This document shows, one piece after another, positions 45,829 through 56,800 of a DNA stretch of 64,000 nucleotides. Source of the stretch: Aporrectodea caliginosa. Taxonomy: Eukaryota > Annelida > Clitellata > Crassiclitellata > Lumbricidae. The stretch is taken from positions 1,067,266-1,131,265 of the forward strand of contig JACEVL010000162.1 of assembly GCA_020284085.1 (NCBI GenBank). Reading direction: 5' to 3'. Position numbers and translations under genes: made by a program. Below the pieces are notes generated by a model. It saw nothing but the letters and a program-made list of their open reading frames with translations. It searched no databases and had not been told where the DNA came from. Each line of letters opens with the position of its first letter. Positions within the stretch are counted from its first letter, which is position 1.

Positions 45829-46556
45829 CAGAGGTGTCAAACCTTTTTAATGGCGGGCCAGTGGTATTATTTTCCAGCAATTGACGGGCAGGGTGCCAAA
45901 GCCGGCTGAGCAAAATGGGGGTAGGGATCTGGCTGGGAGGGGCTCGTTGAACCTGTCCCCAGAAAATGTCTACGAAACTAAATCTTAAATAGGGCAATTT
46001 TAGCCTACAATCAGTCGAATTAGGCTTTAAAATCTTTTATCATCAGTCACGAACATCACATAAAACTCATTAAACCTTAGAAATGACAAATTTGAACTTT
46101 TACTCTAAAATAATGTAGTCTTTAGGCAAGGCTCCGCGGGCCAGAAATACATCATCGGTGTGCCAGAAATGGCCCGCGTACCGGTATCACGAAATAGAGT
46201 ATCCGTCCTTGGAGTATCCGGGGGGGTGTGTATGAATTTATCCCCTTCGGATGGAATAAACCGGTTTAGAGTATCGGGGGGGGATAAACCATTCTCTTCT
46301 TATACACACCACGATAGCCTCGGCGAAAATCCAATCAAGATCACCAAAAACGAAGTAAATTGATTTCAGGTCGACTTACAAACTACAGATACGCAGTTTG
46401 AAAATGTTATGTGTACAAGAAATCCAAACAGTACGACGGAATATACTTAGAAACCGCCAGAAATGCAAATTAAACCGAATACTCCATTTCGCTAAGGGGG
46501 ATACTCATGTATGGGGTATACTCTATTTCGTGACACCGGCTCTTTGACATCCCTGA
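45829..46556. mobile_element. hAT-like MITE with a nested CCGG element
   Basis: Left end CAGAGGTGTCAAACC and right end GGCTCTTTGACATCCCTG are inverse-related (CAGRGRTGTCAAA), with inner GCGGGCCAG and TGGCCCGCG blocks as in Charlie-type hAT MITEs. Flanking octamers (GCTTACCT and AACGGCAG) do not match, so no target duplication supports it. The element at 46,185-46,536 sits inside. Confidence 0.6.
46185..46536. mobile_element. Short TIR element flanked by CCGG, with GAGTATCC ends
   Basis: Left end TATCACGAAATAGAGTAT and right end ATACTCTATTTCGTGACA are inverse-related, with CCGG at 46,181-46,184 and 46,537-46,540. Inside are GGAGTATCCGGGGGGG, GGGGGGGATAAACC and GGGGGATACTC words. The ends resemble those of the 3.5-kb element at 30,883-34,382 (TGTCRCG, then AGAGT), so they are one family. 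Non-coding. Confidence 0.75.
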
Positions 46557-47024
46557 ACGGCAGTCTCTTGTGTTTCGGTCCAAGTCATAAAACTTAAAAT
46601 ATAAAAAAAACCTGTCTACATAATGTAGAGGCGCGCAATAACAAGCAGCGTATCTTGATTAGTCTTAAAATTATTAAATAAATAGTGTCTGCTTACTGTC
46701 AACTGTGTTGAATGGTCTTCCAGGATTCTCTTGTGTTCCGGCCAAAGTCACAACAAGACTCGATATCCAGTACACCAACCTACGAATGTAAAGCGCATAC
46801 AATTACTCTTAGATACAGCATTGGCTAAAGCCACTCTCGCAGATAGGGGAAGACCCGGTAAAAATTTTGAACTGCACTAATTAAGATTTTGACTCACAAA
46901 ACCTTCGCCATCGTCATTATCATCAGTTTCTGATATCGGCCATTTGGCGGTGATGTGTACAGACAAACCAAGAGGCAAGGAGGCTAGAACAAATGCGTCT
47001 GATGTTAAAGTGCGGCCCTATGAC

Positions 47025-47215
47025 CCATGTGACCTATGAGTCTATGACCGGTAGGCCTATGACCAATAGTCCTATGACCAATCGTCAGTATGACCGATCG
47101 TCCTATGACCAATAGTCCTATGACCAATTATTATAGTCCTATGACCAATCGTCAGTATGACCGATCGTCCTATGACCAATCGTCCTATGACCAATCGTCC
47201 GGATACCCGCAAAAC
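47025..47215. repeat. Tandem array of CCTATGACCAATCGT units (single foldback-type end)
   Basis: About eleven 15-bp units, all in one orientation, ending CCGGATACCCGC. Read in inverse, it starts GCGGGTATCCGGACGATTGG and repeats GGACGATTGGTCATA, formally like the ends at 44.1 kb and 39.0 kb. I found no inverted partner nearby, so this may be a solo end. Confidence 0.75.
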
Positions 47216-47768
47216 ACCGTTATTATGTATTCTTCCAACTCTATATAAAGTAGGCCTACTCTTCTTTAACGTCTTTAAGTTCATTTCAATTTAATGTTCA
47301 TTCACGGTCGCCAATTCTCCCTCTTACGGCAGTTTCCTTTATCTTAACTTGTCATGTATTCCGTTTCTGAGAGGAAGTCGCGACGGTGAAATTGGACATT
47401 TGGTTGTTGCTGTCGATCTCTTATTCATATAAATCATTATTATTATTACTTAATCTATAGCCTATTTGTATTTTTTGTATATCAACATATACACCGTGTA
47501 TCAAAATAAACTGTGCAAAATTGTTTCTGTCAGAACTTCGTCAAATTTCCATCAATTTTAATAATATTTGGTAGGTAGATGGCAAAATGGCTGAAATTGT
47601 ATGCTATACATAAATTTTCCACCTCACCTGACTCATATCATCGCACTACCTTGTTAAACACATGTACCAATTTGTTATATAACGCTTAAATTTTATGACA
47701 TGCAACAAACTATCTGACGACTTAATAAGCACGCAGTAAAGCAAAATATGGTTTACTTAGCAGAGTTT

Positions 47769-48275
47769 TTAATTGTTATGACAGATCTGCTTAAAAGTGT
47801 TAGAATTGGTGCTCGAAATGTGCCCGCTGACACGGACACAAGCGCTTAGACGGCGACGCCACTGGACGATAGCAGCATCAACGATCGACTGGTCAAAGAG
47901 CGCCCACTCGTCGATCAGCTGCGTTTTCAGATCGTCCACGTTGGCTATTCTGGAGCGGTAAACCTTCTCCTGCAGCACACTCCATAGGCTATAGTCGACT
48001 GGGTTAAGCGCCGGTGAATTCGGCGGCCACAGTGTTGGAGGTATGAAGTCGGGCGTTTCTCGCTCCAGGAAAGAGACAGTGTCGCGTGCTCGTTGCGCCG
48101 GGACGGCATCCTGCTGAAAGACAAAAAACTCACCCTGAGATATCAGGCGTATGTCTGGCAGTAGATTATGGGCAAGAAGGTTGTCGCGATAGTATGCCCC
48201 ATTCACTTTGACACCCGGCTCGATTAAATGGATTTCAGTGCAGCCAAGTTTCGAGACGCAGACCGACACCATCAC
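47769..48275 (-). pseudogene. Tc1/mariner-type transposase, C-terminal part
   Basis: 168 codons open on the minus strand. The catalytic signature is partly present: FQQDAVPAQRARDTV holds the second Asp, and PPNSPALNPVDYSLW the third, 37 residues later by my count, so a DD37D spacing. The C-terminus (VDDLKTQLIDEW, then VDAAIVQWRRRLSACVRVSGHI) is typical of this group. The N-terminal helix-turn-helix domain and the first Asp region are missing: the sequence upstream of 48,300 does not continue the protein. Downstream, ACACCGTGTATCAAAATAAA (about 47,492) could be one terminal repeat, but no partner was found. Inactive. Confidence 0.85.
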
Positions 48276-48710
48276 GGACTTGCTGAATGTCAGTCTTGTT
48301 CGAAGGAGTGCATCTTTACCTGGCGGCTGACTATCCGCGCCTCAGATTCACATTTCGGTGTGAGCTTGCGCGCGTTATAAATTTATTTAATAATAATAAT
48401 AATAATCTGTCCCCCAAAGTTATGTATACATTTTCACATCTGTTATTTTTATTAGAAGTAATAGTAGTTGTAGCAGTAGTATAGCAAGCAACAGAAGTAG
48501 CAGTAGTAGTAGTAGTTGTAGTGCTATTGACAAATGGTTTTGTTCACATTGTGTGGCCATTAAATCTGTTATAACTATAACTTCTTATTTAATAACTAGT
48601 TGTTTGCCCGTCCTAAGACAGAGTTATTTGTTCTGAATTTTAAACACCTTTATGAAATCATCCAATATTTTATATAAGGCAGTTATTCTATTCTAACTTA
48701 ATTATTATTG

Positions 48711-48790
48711 AGCTGTAATATGCCAAAACTAATCTTTGTCGGCGGCAACGGCCTATGTTGTCATAAGCTGCCGTTAAACTGAGGACTCAC
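48711..48790 (+). repeat. Dispersed ~78-bp repeat P, copy 1
   Basis: AGCTGTAATATGCCAAAACT, then ATCTTTGTCGGCGGC, then CATAAGCTGCCGTTAAACTG. Other copies start at 50,103, 55,291 and 55,399, all in the same orientation. The GTTAAAC ending is typical of a retroposed 3' end, though the family is unknown to me. Confidence 0.8.
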
Positions 48791-49204
48791 TCACACTAAC
48801 TTAATTTTCTCTTTTCCGTGACATAATCCAACGAGAAAATGTGAGAACTGTCCAAACTAATAAAATTAATAAAATAATTTAAGAAACAAGAATGAAACGT
48901 TTTAAAAGTTTATAAATGAATCTTCGCATTTGACGTAGCATTTACTGTGTTTAGCGACATCTTGTTGCAGCCGGGGCCGTTGACGTCTACCATACTTAAT
49001 ATGATATGAAGATAACAAGATAAAAACATATTCTAAATGATAAGGCCACCAAAATGGTCCAAGTCCGACTTTGGGGAGGAGAGGTTAAGTGTGCATGCGT
49101 CGGGTATTAACCCGATAAGCTTTAGGGTCGAATTACCGGATTACACCGATTCTGTTAGCCTTCGGGCCGTGGAATTGCGTCCATAAGTTAACACCTTTTC
49201 TAAC
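48791..49204. other. No gene seen
   Basis: AT-rich spacer. The stretch TTAACCCGATAAGC at about 49,108 is unremarkable. No coding or repeat signature beyond short chance frames. Confidence 0.4.
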
Positions 49205-49345
49205 GTATACATCCACACTGCTCGTGCTCTGGTAGGTCCAACCAAAGCCTGGAGAATGGAGGAGGACGACGCCAATCATCTTTGTTGTAAAACAGTGTCG
49301 TTAAATAGCAATTGACCAACCAACTAACATCTAATAGTATATAAA
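49205..49345 (+). repeat. SINE-like repeat S, copy 1
   Basis: Shares GCCTGGAGAA, GGAGGACGACGCCAATCAT and AGTGTCGTTAAATAGCAATT followed by (AACC)n with the copies at 49.5-56.8 kb. Consensus order: GTACTCTGCCAGTGCCAGTC, CTGGA-AAAGGAGGAGGGCGA, CGCTAATCATC, GTGTCGTTAAACAGCAACTA. Confidence 0.75.
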
Positions 49346-49494
49346 AATACTTCTCATTTAATGTCTGTGAGGACGCGAATCCAGTCAAAGGATTACATTA
49401 AGAACAAACAAAACCATGAGTAATGGCTGACGCTAAATACCTTTTTAACGCAGTCGTATTATGCGATATAAATCATAGTAGCGGCACTTCGTTC

Positions 49495-49710
49495 TGATGA
49501 ACTCCGCCACTGATTGTACTCTGCCAGTGCCAGTCCCAAGCCTGGATGAAGGAGGAGGGCGACGCTAATGGTCTTTCCTCGTGTATAAGCTTCAGCGCTC
49601 GTGAATAAGCTGGTGCCCTGCGCTTGGCTTTCGAGTGGCGCTTTAGAAGTTTGGAGATTACGATTACGATTTGTTATCACACAGTGTCGTTAAACAACAA
49701 CTACTACTAT
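49495..49710 (+). repeat. SINE-like repeat S, copy 2, with a LINE-derived middle
   Basis: TGTACTCTGCCAGTGCCAGT to ACACAGTGTCGTTAAACAAC. A middle segment with GCTCGTGAATAAGCTGGTGC and GCGCTTGGCTTTC (about 49,590-49,640) matches the LINE relic at 18,150-18,190 in inverse. Confidence 0.72.
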
Positions 49711-49884
49711 TTCGTTCTGATGAGAATCGATTTACTATGGAAACTATGTAAGGTAAAAATTATGACTTATTATGGCTTCATTAGTCAAACTGTCGGTTAT
49801 CAGTTGAAAAAAATGGGTTTTTATATTTGATTAAGTGACGGTCATGGCATCCTCAAGATATCACTAAACACTTGAAACTACTAA

Positions 49885-49975
49885 CTCTGCCAGTTCCCGA
49901 ACTCTGGTAGTGCCAGTCTCGTGGTAAGGAGGGCGACGCCAATCATCGTCGTTAAACAGCAATTAACCAACGACT
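49885..49975 (+). repeat. SINE-like repeat S, copy 3 (short)
   Basis: CTCTGGTAGTGCCAGTCTCG, GGAGGGCGACGCCAATCATC and GTCGTTAAACAGCAATTAAC. Part of the body is deleted. Confidence 0.7.
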
Positions 49976-50102
49976 CAACTATTTGATGTGACATATACAG
50001 TGGCTGGTGTACGATAGGAAAAACGGTCCATGAGTTATTGTTAAACACATTTTATTGCAATCATCTAACTCTATATAAATGGGTTGTTCAGAAGTGTCTA
50101 AG

Positions 50103-50185
50103 AGCTGTAATATGCAAAAACAATCTTTGTCGGCGACAACGGCCATTGTTGTCATAAGCTGCCGTTAAACTCTGGATCCATCCAT
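50103..50185 (+). repeat. Dispersed repeat P, copy 2
   Basis: AGCTGTAATATGCAAAAACA and CATAAGCTGCCGTTAAACTC, followed by GGATCCATCCATG, an ending also present in copy 4. Confidence 0.78.
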
Positions 50186-51099
50186 GTTTAACGTCTAAAC
50201 TGGATTCTTCGCAGTAATCGCTTGGGGACTATACATACACAAATTCAATATATTCTTACCATACTTGGTGCGAATTGCTCGTCCAAGACGAACTTCAGCT
50301 AGGCCCATCTATTCGTAACTATCACCGCCAAATGGCTGGCATCAGGATCTGATGATGATGATGCAGTTTTGGTTAGATATTTGTCGGAATTTGTGTATAA
50401 TTGTGTTTGAATTGTTCATTGTTTTTTTCCCAATCAATATATATTTTATTGTTCACCATAACAGTTCAAACATAAAAGGAGATAGTCTTGTAACAGTGAC
50501 AATGGGTAAGCCCAAAAGAACCAAAGGTTACGCTAACAGGGTCACCTAATACAAATAGTCATTAGAGAATCATACTTTCCAGTTCATCATCTTATGCTAT
50601 ATATGTTTGAATTTTTGATAACAAGTTTTGGGTCCATGTTAAGAAGTCCAAAGTTATTCATTCAAGAGAAACAAAACAGAAAAAAGAAAAAAACGCAGCA
50701 TACACTGCGACATATCATGCAAAATTTCACTCATAACGTTGACCAGAATGTATTATTAATGTTACTACTTAATATACTTTTATTTAAGTCCTATTTAAGT
50801 CCTAATTAAGTATCAGATACATTCTTGAATAATAATGAAGAAAGAGGGGTCAAGCTTAGTATAAGCTATTAGCTTTTCTTGGCTCCTGATGCACTGTACT
50901 TGCTGTTTATTGATTGTAACCTAAAACCTGTTCTGTGCAATAAACAATTGCAATTCAATTTAACATGTATTGAGTAGAGCGATTGATTGATAAAGTTATT
51001 TATTCCTTCGGAAGCATACGATTTAAAGTTGTCTAATAAATATTAATTTTAAATGCAAAAGCGTCATGGTTGAATGTTTGATGTTGAATACATGTTTAA
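50186..51099. other. No gene seen
   Basis: AT-rich spacer. AATAAA followed by CAATTGCAATTCAATT near 50,940 could be a retroposon end. Frames of 60-71 codons here have no recognisable features. Confidence 0.4.
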
Positions 51100-51539
51100 C
51101 GTTGACCATCCTCCTTTAGCCAGGCTTGCGACTGGCACTATCAGAGTACGGAACGCTCATTTTATACACAACACATTATTACGACAACGTCCTTTGCAGT
51201 TATTGTTAAGTGTTGTTAAACGATGGATTACCACAAGTTTACCATCTTCCGAGAGATGCGAAGCTTAGACATCTTTAAATATATTTTCTCCAAGCTATAT
51301 ATAATCGCCTGTTTCGTCGATCGCTAATCAGTTCGTATTGGACGCCTTAGGTCTCATAGATCGATAACATCAACATCGTCCATTTGCAATGCGATAGAAA
51401 AATGATCAAAATAAACTTCAGTGGTATCCTTAACGAGTCTGATCCTCTGCTGCAGCAGTTCCAAAGTTTAACGTAAAAAATTAGTGCATTATAAGCTTTG
51501 ATCTTAGAATCTGAGTAGCTCTTGGTTAATGGCAATGAT

Positions 51540-51549
51540 GACGATTACA

Positions 51550-51617
<68 letters not shown>

Positions 51618-51624
51618 AATATAT

Positions 51625-51719
<95 letters not shown>

Positions 51720-51725
51720 AATAAT
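51540..51725. repeat. (GAT)n microsatellite
   Basis: About 60 GAT triplets with one AATATATAT interruption near 51,617. Poly-Asp and poly-Met frames are artefacts. Confidence 0.97.
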
Positions 51726-51774
51726 AGTTATAATACTGATAATAGTGACAATAATTATATATATCGTTGTTAAT

Positions 51775-51895
51775 TTTGGTTGGCTATTTGCTGTTTAACG
51801 ACACTCTGTCATAAAAACATGGTCAGTGTAGCCCTCCTACTTTCTCCAGGATTGGGACTGGCGTTGTCAGAGTACCCAGTGGCGGACTTACTTGA
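51775..51895 (-). repeat. SINE-like repeat S, copy 4
   Basis: Inverse orientation: GCTGTTTAACGACACTCTGT, GTGTAGCCCTCCTACTTTCT, GACTGGCGTTGTCAGAGTAC, AGTGGCGGA. Confidence 0.75.
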
Positions 51896-52019
51896 CTATT
51901 GTTCTCATAATAATTATGAGAACAATATTATTATTAAAAGATGGTATAATAGCGCAGAATATCTTTCAGCCGTTGTAAAGGTGTTTAAGCTGGTAGTCAG
52001 GATGGCTGCGTGTTTGCTT

Positions 52020-52260
52020 AGATGTGAAGCGACCTCTGGAGCCTGAAGAGAAATTCTCGAGTCCACGGAGACTGGTTCTTCGAATTGCGAACGCTCTCTT
52101 CGGAAATCTCTTCCTTTTCTGCTCATACTGTTTGAGAGTCAGACAGGCGGATAAGACAGGTGTAAAGTTGAAGAAGCCACGGACTAAAAAGAAAAATAGT
52201 GTTGTAATTAAACACCCCTTTTAGGTGCTTCCGCGTCCTTATAAGTAAAAGACGCAGAAA
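52020..52260 (+). repeat. Dispersed repeat, paired with 54,030-55,265
   Basis: GATGTGAAGCGACCTCTGGA, CTGCTCATACTGTTTGAGAG, GGCGGATAAGACAGGTGTAA, CACCCCTTTTAGGTGCTTC and ACTTATAAG-type words occur in the same order at 54,030-54,097 plus 55,113-55,265, where a piggyBac element has been inserted. This copy shows the locus without the insertion. Confidence 0.7.
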
Positions 52261-52419
52261 AACATCAGTTGGTAAATCGACAATCTGATCCATTTTCACG
52301 TAGACCTCCATGTCAGCGTGGCCCTCCTTTTCCCCAGCTTAGAATTTTGAACTGGTACTACCCGAATAAGGCAGTGTAGTTAAAAAGATAACAGAAACAG
52401 AAAACTAGAACTATTGCTT

Positions 52420-52517
52420 TGACGACGACGACGACGACGACGACGACAACGACGACGACGACGACGATGATGATGATGATGATGATGATAATGATGATGA
52501 TAGTGATGATGATGATA

Positions 52518-52551
<34 letters not shown>

Positions 52552-52576
52552 CGACGATGATGATGATGATGGCTAC
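52420..52576. repeat. (GAC)n/(GAT)n microsatellite
   Basis: About twelve GAC triplets followed by ~35 GAT triplets with ATA and AGT interruptions. The poly-Thr/Met and poly-His frames are artefacts. Confidence 0.96.
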
Positions 52577-52844
52577 TCGAACCCGAACTCTGCACATTAC
52601 AAGTCGAGCGATTTATCCAATCAGCTTCCGTTTCCCAACAGTTCATGAACTGATTCTTCAGTTGAATATTGTGTCCATTAAAAGCGGATCGGTAAGTGCT
52701 GAGTCTCCAGCGGGTTTTCGCGCATGGAACAAATATCGGCCGTTAAACGATAGAATCAGTCAGCCATACACTCTTTCTCCCTCTCTCGCTCCGTCCAGAG
52801 TACGAGCAGTGCCGGGCTTAAAAACTTGTTTTGTTAGGTTTGGT

Positions 52845-52945
52845 TAGTTGCTATTTAACGACGCTCTGTCATAGCAAAGATCATTAGCGTCGCTCTCCTC
52901 CTTTCTCTGGACCTTTGGGCTCGCGCTGCTGGAGGTAGTGTGGGG
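52845..52945 (-). repeat. SINE-like repeat S, copy 5
   Basis: TAGTTGCTATTTAACGACGC, TCATTAGCGTCGCTCTCCTC and TCTCTGGACCTTTGGGCTCG, in inverse orientation. Confidence 0.72.
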
Positions 52946-53254
52946 TCGGAAATATGTAATTATGTAATTATTTTGTTATTGTGTAAGATAACATTTTCTT
53001 CCGAACAGGAACGAATAAATCAAGACGTAGAAAATCTGTTTTTATTTCGCCATCTGAACAAGTTTTAAAGGTGTCTACCGATATGCTTCATTTGCTCATG
53101 TTTACCATGAATACGGCTGCGTTGAACTTCTTTTCCGTTTCTAGAGAGATAATCCACTTTACCTTTCCAAATCTATCATAATCTACACTAAAAACTACTA
53201 TAGCGCCACTATAATAATGTCATCAGTCTGCTGGTTGGCTTGATTTTTCTGTTC

Positions 53255-53470
53255 CTATAGGACTAGGACTGCCTTGGCTCAACGCCGGGCATTTGCTGTG
53301 GTTGGTCCCTCTACTTGGAATGACTTTCCACCCTCATTAAGGGCTAAACTAATGACTGGTTTTCCTATTTGGTCTCTCGTTCTTTTAAGACGTTTCTTTT
53401 CCCCGGGGTTTTCGTACTGAGAGCGCTTCTGAATAGTTATTCTGAGAGAGGCGCTATATAAATGTGTACA
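53255..53470 (+). mobile_element. CR1/L2-like LINE 3' end, second copy
   Basis: The plus-strand translation from about 53,260 gives RRAFAVVGPSTWNDFPP, then WSLVLLRRFFF, aligned with NRAFSVVGPVVWNGLP of the copy at 15.5 kb. The DNA ends with AGCGCTTCTGAATAG and GAGAGAGGCGCTATATAAAT, the same tail. Only the last ~60 codons remain. Confidence 0.82.
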
Positions 53471-53514
53471 TACGATACGATCAGTCGATGGTGGCTATTA
53501 AGCAAATCACAGTT

Positions 53515-53720
53515 GTAGTTTTTATGAACGACGCCAAGTCATAGCAGAGATTATTAGCGACGCCGTTCCATTTGGTCATAGGTTTATGTCTGGCATCATC
53601 CGAAGATGCTGTTTAACGACGCCATGTCATTACACAGATGATTCGCACAACCTCCTCCTTGATTTGGGCTTGGGACTGGCACTACGAGAGCACGGGAAGA
53701 GAGCGGCACTTCCGCAGGTA
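53515..53720 (-). repeat. SINE-like repeat S, copies 6a and 6b
   Basis: Two adjacent inverse copies: AACGACGCCAAGTCATAGCA with TTAGCGACGCC (from about 53,525), and GCTGTTTAACGACGCCATGT, CACAACCTCCTCCTTGATTT and GGGACTGGCACTACGAGAGC (from about 53,608). Confidence 0.72.
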
Positions 53721-54097
53721 AGTTCGTTGCGAAGGTGTATAAACCAAATAAATGTTGTCAAAAATAACAATAACGTAAAAAAGAAAACATATTTATTGCG
53801 TCGAGACATACGATTCAAAGGTATCTAATATAATATATATAAATTTTATACATTAAGAGTTAATTGCGAGAAATGACTTCACGGACATTTCCGTATTGAC
53901 TTCTTTCTGTAGGCTTTTGACAGGCATGGTAGCGTACGACATTAGTGAGATAATTTGTTAATTTTGTTGTTATTATTATAGAACTATAGCCCCAGTATAA
54001 TAGCGTATACGACTGTTTCAATTTGGATGTGAAACGACCTATAGCGCCTGAAGATAATTTCACAGGTCCGGGGCGACTGCTCTCTTACTTAGTTTAA

Positions 54098-55108
54098 CCC
54101 TAAATGGTTCCTTGGGGTGCAATCTGCACCCCCTGGCCGTTTCTATGGCTACTCACGTGTTATTATTAAAATTTCAGCAGTTATCTTCTAGGAAGAGTGT
54201 ACCATTTTGTCCTATAGTCATGCATAAAACGATAAAAAAGAGTTGAGGTCAATTTTTGCCAGCACAGATTCATCGAGGGTGCAATTTGCACCCCAAAATT
54301 ATGACGTTGATATGATAAACAAATTCAGGTAATTGGTCTTAATTACTGCAATAATTTGTTATGTTATTATATTTTAGAACACTTCCTGATATTAGTTTGA
54401 CCTTTTTAGAAGTCAGCCACAATGTTTTGCTTACATTTCAAGTAGTAGAAAATAAATAACACCATGGCTAGGTAGGCTATTCCACAGCTGAAGCTCTTCG
54501 ACTGATTATGGAAGAGGATACAGAAGTTGATGAAGACAGTGTAGCTGAAGGTGATGCCGATGATAGCGAAGATGGAGATTATTTGCCTGAAGTTGGCACT
54601 GCCTCTGATAACGAAGATCATGTGTCCGCGGAATTCGACGAATCAGAAGATGTCAGTGCGTCTGACGAAGAGCAGGTAAATGAACCATCTACTACACGGA
54701 ATACAAGAGGAAGAGGTCGTGTAAGGGCTGGCACTGCAAGATGAATTACAAGAGGTACACGTGGAGTAGGATCTGAGATACCAGCTAAAGTGAAGAGGAC
54801 ACAGGGACGTTGTCATCTGTGCCCGCGCGAGTTTGACAGGAAGACGCGCAAATTCTGCGATAAGTGCTGTAGGCCTGCTTGTCCCGCACACTGTCAATAT
54901 ATCAAATGTGTGGGGCAAATGTATGTAACTGAACGACTTAGATATGTCATTTGGAGAAAACATTGAACAGTATGTTTATATAAAATACGTGGTATTCGAT
55001 TACCGGTAGACAGAGCGTATCCTTGATTTGTAGTCTCAAACAAATAGGGGGTGCAGTTTGAACCCCAAGGACCTGGAACGTAACTTTCTTACATGGGCCC
55101 ATTGAGGG
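54098..55108 (+). mobile_element. piggyBac element with deleted catalytic core (TTAA TSD intact)
   Basis: CCCTAAATGGTTCC at the left and GGGCCCATTGAGGG at the right are imperfect inverses, and TTAA stands directly outside both (54,094-54,097 and 55,109-55,112). Next to each end is a palindromic block, GGGGTGCAATCTGCACCCC at the left and GGGGGTGCAGTTTGAACCCC at the right. At 1,011 bp it is less than half of an autonomous piggyBac. Its coding remnant is at 54,508-54,966. It has split a dispersed repeat whose empty form is at 52,020-52,260. Confidence 0.93.
54508..54966 (+). pseudogene. piggyBac transposase remnant: acidic N-terminus joined to Cys-rich C-terminus
   Basis: From the Met at 54,508 the frame encodes a strongly acidic stretch (MEEDTEVDEDSVAEGD, ending RGRGRVRAGTAR). 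It meets a TGA at 54,742, then continues in the same frame to 54,966. The second part holds RCHLCPREFDRKTRKFCDKC, CRPACPAHC and IKCVG, the cysteine-rich C-terminal domain by which piggyBac transposases bind DNA ends. The whole central region with the DDD catalytic residues is absent, and it ends YVIWRKH. So the element is an internal-deletion derivative with one stop codon. A protein binding the ends without cutting would be a conceivable inhibitor, but the stop argues for simple decay. Confidence 0.88.
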
Positions 55109-55290
55109 TTAAATAAGTAAATACTCCCTGAATAAAATCTATTCATTTTATGCGCATACTGTGTGGTTATGAGACGGGCGGTTAAGACGGATCTAAAAAA
55201 GAAAAGTAGCGTAGCTATTGGACACCTCTTTTAAGTTTTCCATACTACTTATAAGTTAAAGACATAAAAGGAATTGAGCTGTAATTGAAG

Positions 55291-55366
55291 AGCTGTAATA
55301 TGCCAAAACTAATCTTTGTCGGCGGAAACGGCCTATGTTGTCATAAGCTGCCGTTAAACTGTGGAC
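55291..55366 (+). repeat. Dispersed repeat P, copy 3
   Basis: AGCTGTAATATGCCAAAACT and CATAAGCTGCCGTTAAACTG; nearly identical to copy 1. Confidence 0.8.
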
Positions 55367-55398
55367 ACAATTGAGCTGTAATTGAGCTGTAATAATAA

Positions 55399-55466
55399 GA
55401 GCTGTAAAATGCCAAGAAATCTTTGTCGGCGACAACGGCCTATGTTAAACTGTGGATCCATCCAAC
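55399..55466 (+). repeat. Dispersed repeat P, copy 4
   Basis: AGCTGTAAAATGCCAAGAAA, GTCGGCGACAACGGCCTATG, then GTTAAACTGTGGATCCATCC. It lacks the GTCATAAGCTGCC segment. Confidence 0.76.
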
Positions 55467-55565
55467 ATGCGTTGGAATCTTTATGCTGAACCTAATAATT
55501 TCTGACAAGACGGCGTCGTATAACAATCGTATCATCACCATCCTTCTCCACCTCATCATCGTAAC

Positions 55566-55722
<157 letters not shown>

Positions 55723-55789
55723 GGTCAAGATCATCATCACCATAAACCAAAGGTCCTGTAGGCTCTGCGTTTCTTTGATCTTTTTGACT

Positions 55790-55900
55790 CCGTCACTGCC
55801 GTACTCTGACAGTGCCAGTCCCGAGTCTGGAGAAAGGAGGAGGGCGATGCCAATCATCATGTTACCACACAACGTCGTTAAAAAATCAACAAACCAAACT
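55790..55900 (+). repeat. SINE-like repeat S, copy 7
   Basis: CACTGCCGTACTCTGACAGT, GTCTGGAGAAAGGAGGAGGG, CGATGCCAATCATCATG and AACGTCGTTAAAAAATCAAC with CAAACCAA. The most complete plus-strand copy. Confidence 0.8.
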
Positions 55901-56589
55901 CTTTTACTATTGCATCCGCCTTATAAGCGAAAGACGTATGAAAAAAGTCGAATAGTCCAAGTTCAATCATCCATAATATTATAGACCAAACGCTGTCAGA
56001 ACGTCATACGATGTTTTCCAATGACTTTTTATGCGATAAGATATCGTGAAACCATGAGATCATTTGAGCATGGGGTTAGCGACTTCATTTTCTTAGCCTC
56101 GGCATATGAGAGCGAGTGGTCAGTTCTCTCCCTCGTCATCTGATCTCCTCACCGTTAGGGGAGGTGCAGGTGATTAAGCCTTGGTTTAAGCGATCTTTAA
56201 ATCGATCTACCATTATGACCGCCTTGTAAGTGAAAGACGTATGAAACGTAATCGTAATCGTAAATCCTAAATTTCGAAGGCACAATATAAAGCTAAGCGC
56301 AGGGCAACAGCTTATTCACGAGCGCTGCGTCGTATTAAGAACGTAAGTAAGTAGCCTTTTCATAATGCGAGTCAATCGATCACATTTTGCAAAGTATAGA
56401 CAGTTGATATTAAGTGTTACAGTCCTTGGATCAGGAAAACCCAAAAACTATTAGAAGTGGACTCGAACGCAATATACCCACTAATAGATGAGCCATTTGC
56501 AATCATTTGGCTTAAAATCCAATAAAAGTGCACATTCTTTCCGAGCAAAATTTGGCGGCGACCGGATGTTCAACCAGCGAGATCCCGAA

Positions 56590-56800
56590 TCTGTTTGACG
56601 ACGCTATAGCTGTATCATAGCGAAGATGATTAGCGTAACCCTTCACCTTTATCCATAGGCTTAGGTCTTGCACCATCCGAAGGTGTGTCGGTTAGTTGCT
56701 GTTTGAGGACGCTCCGTAATTACGACGATTACTAAGATAACGCTATTTCTTTATTTAGGCGTTGGACTGGAAATGCCAGGGTACGTGCAGTGGCGGAATT
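56590..56800 (-). repeat. SINE-like repeat S, copies 8a and 8b
   Basis: Two adjacent inverse copies: GTTTGACGACGCTATAGCTG with GATTAGCGTAACCCTTCACC, and GTTAGTTGCTGTTTGAGGAC with CGTTGGACTGGAAATGCCAG and GTACGTGCAGTGGCGGAA. A LINE scrap (GCTTATTCACGAGCGCT) lies just before, at about 56,310-56,340. Confidence 0.7.

Noticed and set aside
45821..46564. 8-bp target duplication for the hAT-like MITE
   Set aside because: Flanking octamers GCTTACCT and AACGGCAG do not match, so only the inverted ends support the element.
51522..52646. Poly-Asp, poly-Met and poly-His frames
   Set aside because: Translations of GAT/GAC triplet repeats without conserved flanks.
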